From NCBI GenBank assembly GCA_019054805.1, contig JAHQIY010000003.1:1798001-1862000 (forward strand): a stretch of 64,000 nucleotides of DNA, given 5' to 3'. Each line of letters opens with the position of its first letter. Position 1 is the first letter of the stretch. Below, one piece after another: positions 62,944 through 64,000 of the stretch. The position numbers and the translations under genes are program-made. The notes beneath the pieces are model-generated. The model saw only the letters and a list, made by a program, of their open reading frames with translations. It was not told where the DNA came from and made no database searches. This stretch comes from Brachionus manjavacas (taxonomy: Eukaryota > Rotifera > Eurotatoria > Ploima > Brachionidae).

Positions 62944-63300
62944 TCAACTGTTTCCAAGCTTAATTTCAATTGGTTTCGTTTTGCCAGAAGCATGAGTAAT
63001 TCCTGTTGCAGTCTTTATTTTGTTTTCACATGCTAAAACATCTATTTTAAATTGAACTGCTGTGGTATGGTTCATAATAGAATGGGTAGCCCCGCAATCT
63101 ATTCCAATTTTCATTAATTTACCTCCTACATAATCTGTAGTTGATGGTATGCAATTAATATTTTTCGAAAGAGAAGAAACCATATAAAACTTTTCTTCCG
63201 AATCATAAACAATTTCTAAAGAATTTATCTTTTGTAATATTACCCTGCACTTATTAGCATAATGTCCTTTCTTTTTACATCTAAGACATGTAATATCATG
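62944..63300 (-). pseudogene. Gypsy zinc knuckle and aspartic protease
   Basis: Near 63,260 the minus strand gives CLRCKKKGHYANKC, a perfect C-x2-C-x4-H-x4-C knuckle. The 79-codon frame 63,183-62,944 has GKLMKIGIDCGATHSIMNHT; the active site reads D-C-G instead of D-T/S-G, a variant that keeps the aspartate and glycine. The second strand (FDHEDHDVLLGLDWFQK, near 62,900) follows after a stop. The two parts process and package the element. Confidence 0.65.
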
Positions 63301-63419
63301 TGATTTATTGTTTCTTTGATTTAAATATTTATTAGATACAGTTTTTTGTTTTTGTAAATCATTGAAAGAATCTCTTTTATATGAAAAATTATTATTTTTC
63401 TTTTTTACATTAACTTATT

Positions 63420-63901
63420 GGTCAAAGTCAAAAATCTGTTTACAAAATGTTCAACATTTAATTCCTTATGTTTTAAATTAGAGAGTTCGCTTCTTATCTT
63501 ATGTTCTCTATCAACATTCTAAAGGCATCTTTGAGCTCCTTTTCAAATTCGAACCAGTTACTTTTTGACTCAATATGTCTTCTTAATATTATCAAAGGGA
63601 ACTCAGCTACAAAATTAACGACTGCATTAAGTCGATCTTCATCAGGAATTTTTGCTGCTATAAAACCTTGCTTGATCATAAAAAGCCAATCTTCTACATC
63701 ATCTTTATTATTACCAGAAAATTTTGGTGTACTTACATGAAGATGTTTTGGTTTATTCTCCTGATTTTGGTTGAGCAAAAATTTATAGATTGGATCGTTT
63801 GATAAAGGAAACATTTGTTCCCTCATCTCGACCGGATGATTTATTGAATTTCGTTTATTATTTATCATGTTTTCATAACCATTTGATACATAGTCAGACA
63901 T
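63420..63901 (-). pseudogene. Gypsy Gag
   Basis: The 135-codon frame starts at ATG 63,901. A polar N-terminus is followed by LHVSTPKFSGNNKDDVEDWLFMIKQGF, the usual entry into retrotransposon capsid, and by helices with LRRHIESKSNWFEFEKELKDAF. The frame ends at 63,494 and nucleocapsid sequence resumes downstream in another frame. Gag would form the particle. It is shorter than a typical Gag because of the frame break. Confidence 0.7.
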
Positions 63902-64000
63902 TTTAGGAGTTTTTTGCTGATCATAATCATGATTAACCGAATTTGCTTGGTAAATTTTTGAATTCCAATCTTTAATTATATCTTTTCCATAACAATACGA

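Larger units (their letters stand above)
59110..64000 (-). mobile_element. Gypsy-type LTR retrotransposon, split by a MULE and running off the window
   Basis: Minus-strand order from the window edge: gag (63,901-63,494), zinc knuckle CLRCKKKGHYANKC (near 63,260), protease (63,183-62,944), reverse transcriptase (62,482-62,003), connection (61,928-61,695) and RNase H (61,665-61,428 plus 59,178-59,113). Between the two RNase H parts lies a complete MULE insertion. Integrase and 3' LTR are not seen beyond 59,110. The 5' LTR would be outside the window. Confidence 0.8.

Noticed and set aside
1-64000. CRISPR array, prokaryotic operon, tRNA or rRNA genes
   Set aside because: No regular direct repeats with spacers, no ribosome-binding-site-led gene strings, and no cloverleaf or rRNA core was recognised on either strand. 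The window reads as animal nuclear DNA.

Overview
This window is a very AT-rich stretch (roughly three quarters A+T by eye) of an animal nuclear genome. It holds one recognisable host gene and otherwise a dense, nested graveyard of transposable elements. The element set (APE-type non-LTR retrotransposons, Gypsy/Ty3 LTR elements, FLYWCH-bearing MULE-like transposons, Merlin/ISXO2, hAT, EnSpm/CACTA-like, pogo-like and piggyBac-like elements), the 45-49 bp spliceosomal introns and the base composition suggest a small invertebrate. A monogonont rotifer such as Brachionus is my best guess, but that is an inference. No rRNA, tRNA, CRISPR or prokaryote-type operon was seen.

Layout. 1-9.1 kb: a foldback-like word repeat, two MULE-like transposase remnants, a non-LTR copy lacking its 3' half, a pogo-like element, a FLYWCH-type remnant and one orphan ORF. 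9.85-12.8 kb: a terminal-inverted-repeat element carrying a mini piggyBac-like element. 14.86-15.84 kb: the host gene, a four-exon Yip1-family gene (YIPF1/2-like). 16.7-20.45 kb: a long non-LTR copy. 22.28-24.03 kb: a complete Merlin/ISXO2 transposon with perfect 65 bp terminal repeats, 8 bp target duplication and an open transposase frame. 24.2-33.5 kb: a decayed non-LTR element split in its reverse transcriptase by a complete Gypsy element (26,626-33,194). That Gypsy carries an extra RRM-coiled coil-RING gene between integrase and 3' LTR.

33.5-37.4 kb: an old Gypsy. 38-43.7 kb: a CACTA-like remnant invaded by an internally deleted FLYWCH-MULE; a 656 bp hAT-type foldback lies in the adjoining minus-strand remnant. 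43.65-53.5 kb: a 5.3 kb non-LTR element encoding a Ulp1-like cysteine protease, flanked exactly by two about 2.25 kb direct repeats. 54.8-58.7 kb: a decayed hAT transposase gene that seems to have introns. 59.1-64 kb: another Gypsy whose RNase H domain is split by a second FLYWCH-MULE with an 8 bp target duplication.

The most promising novel items are the RRM-coiled coil-RING gene inside the Gypsy element, the Ulp1-protease LINE with its 135 bp coding repeats and duplicated flanks, and the MULE-like elements whose terminal repeats are arrays of a short word (CATAGCA, CATAGTG). Coordinates of decayed elements are approximate. Identity statements come from reading by eye, not from alignment software.
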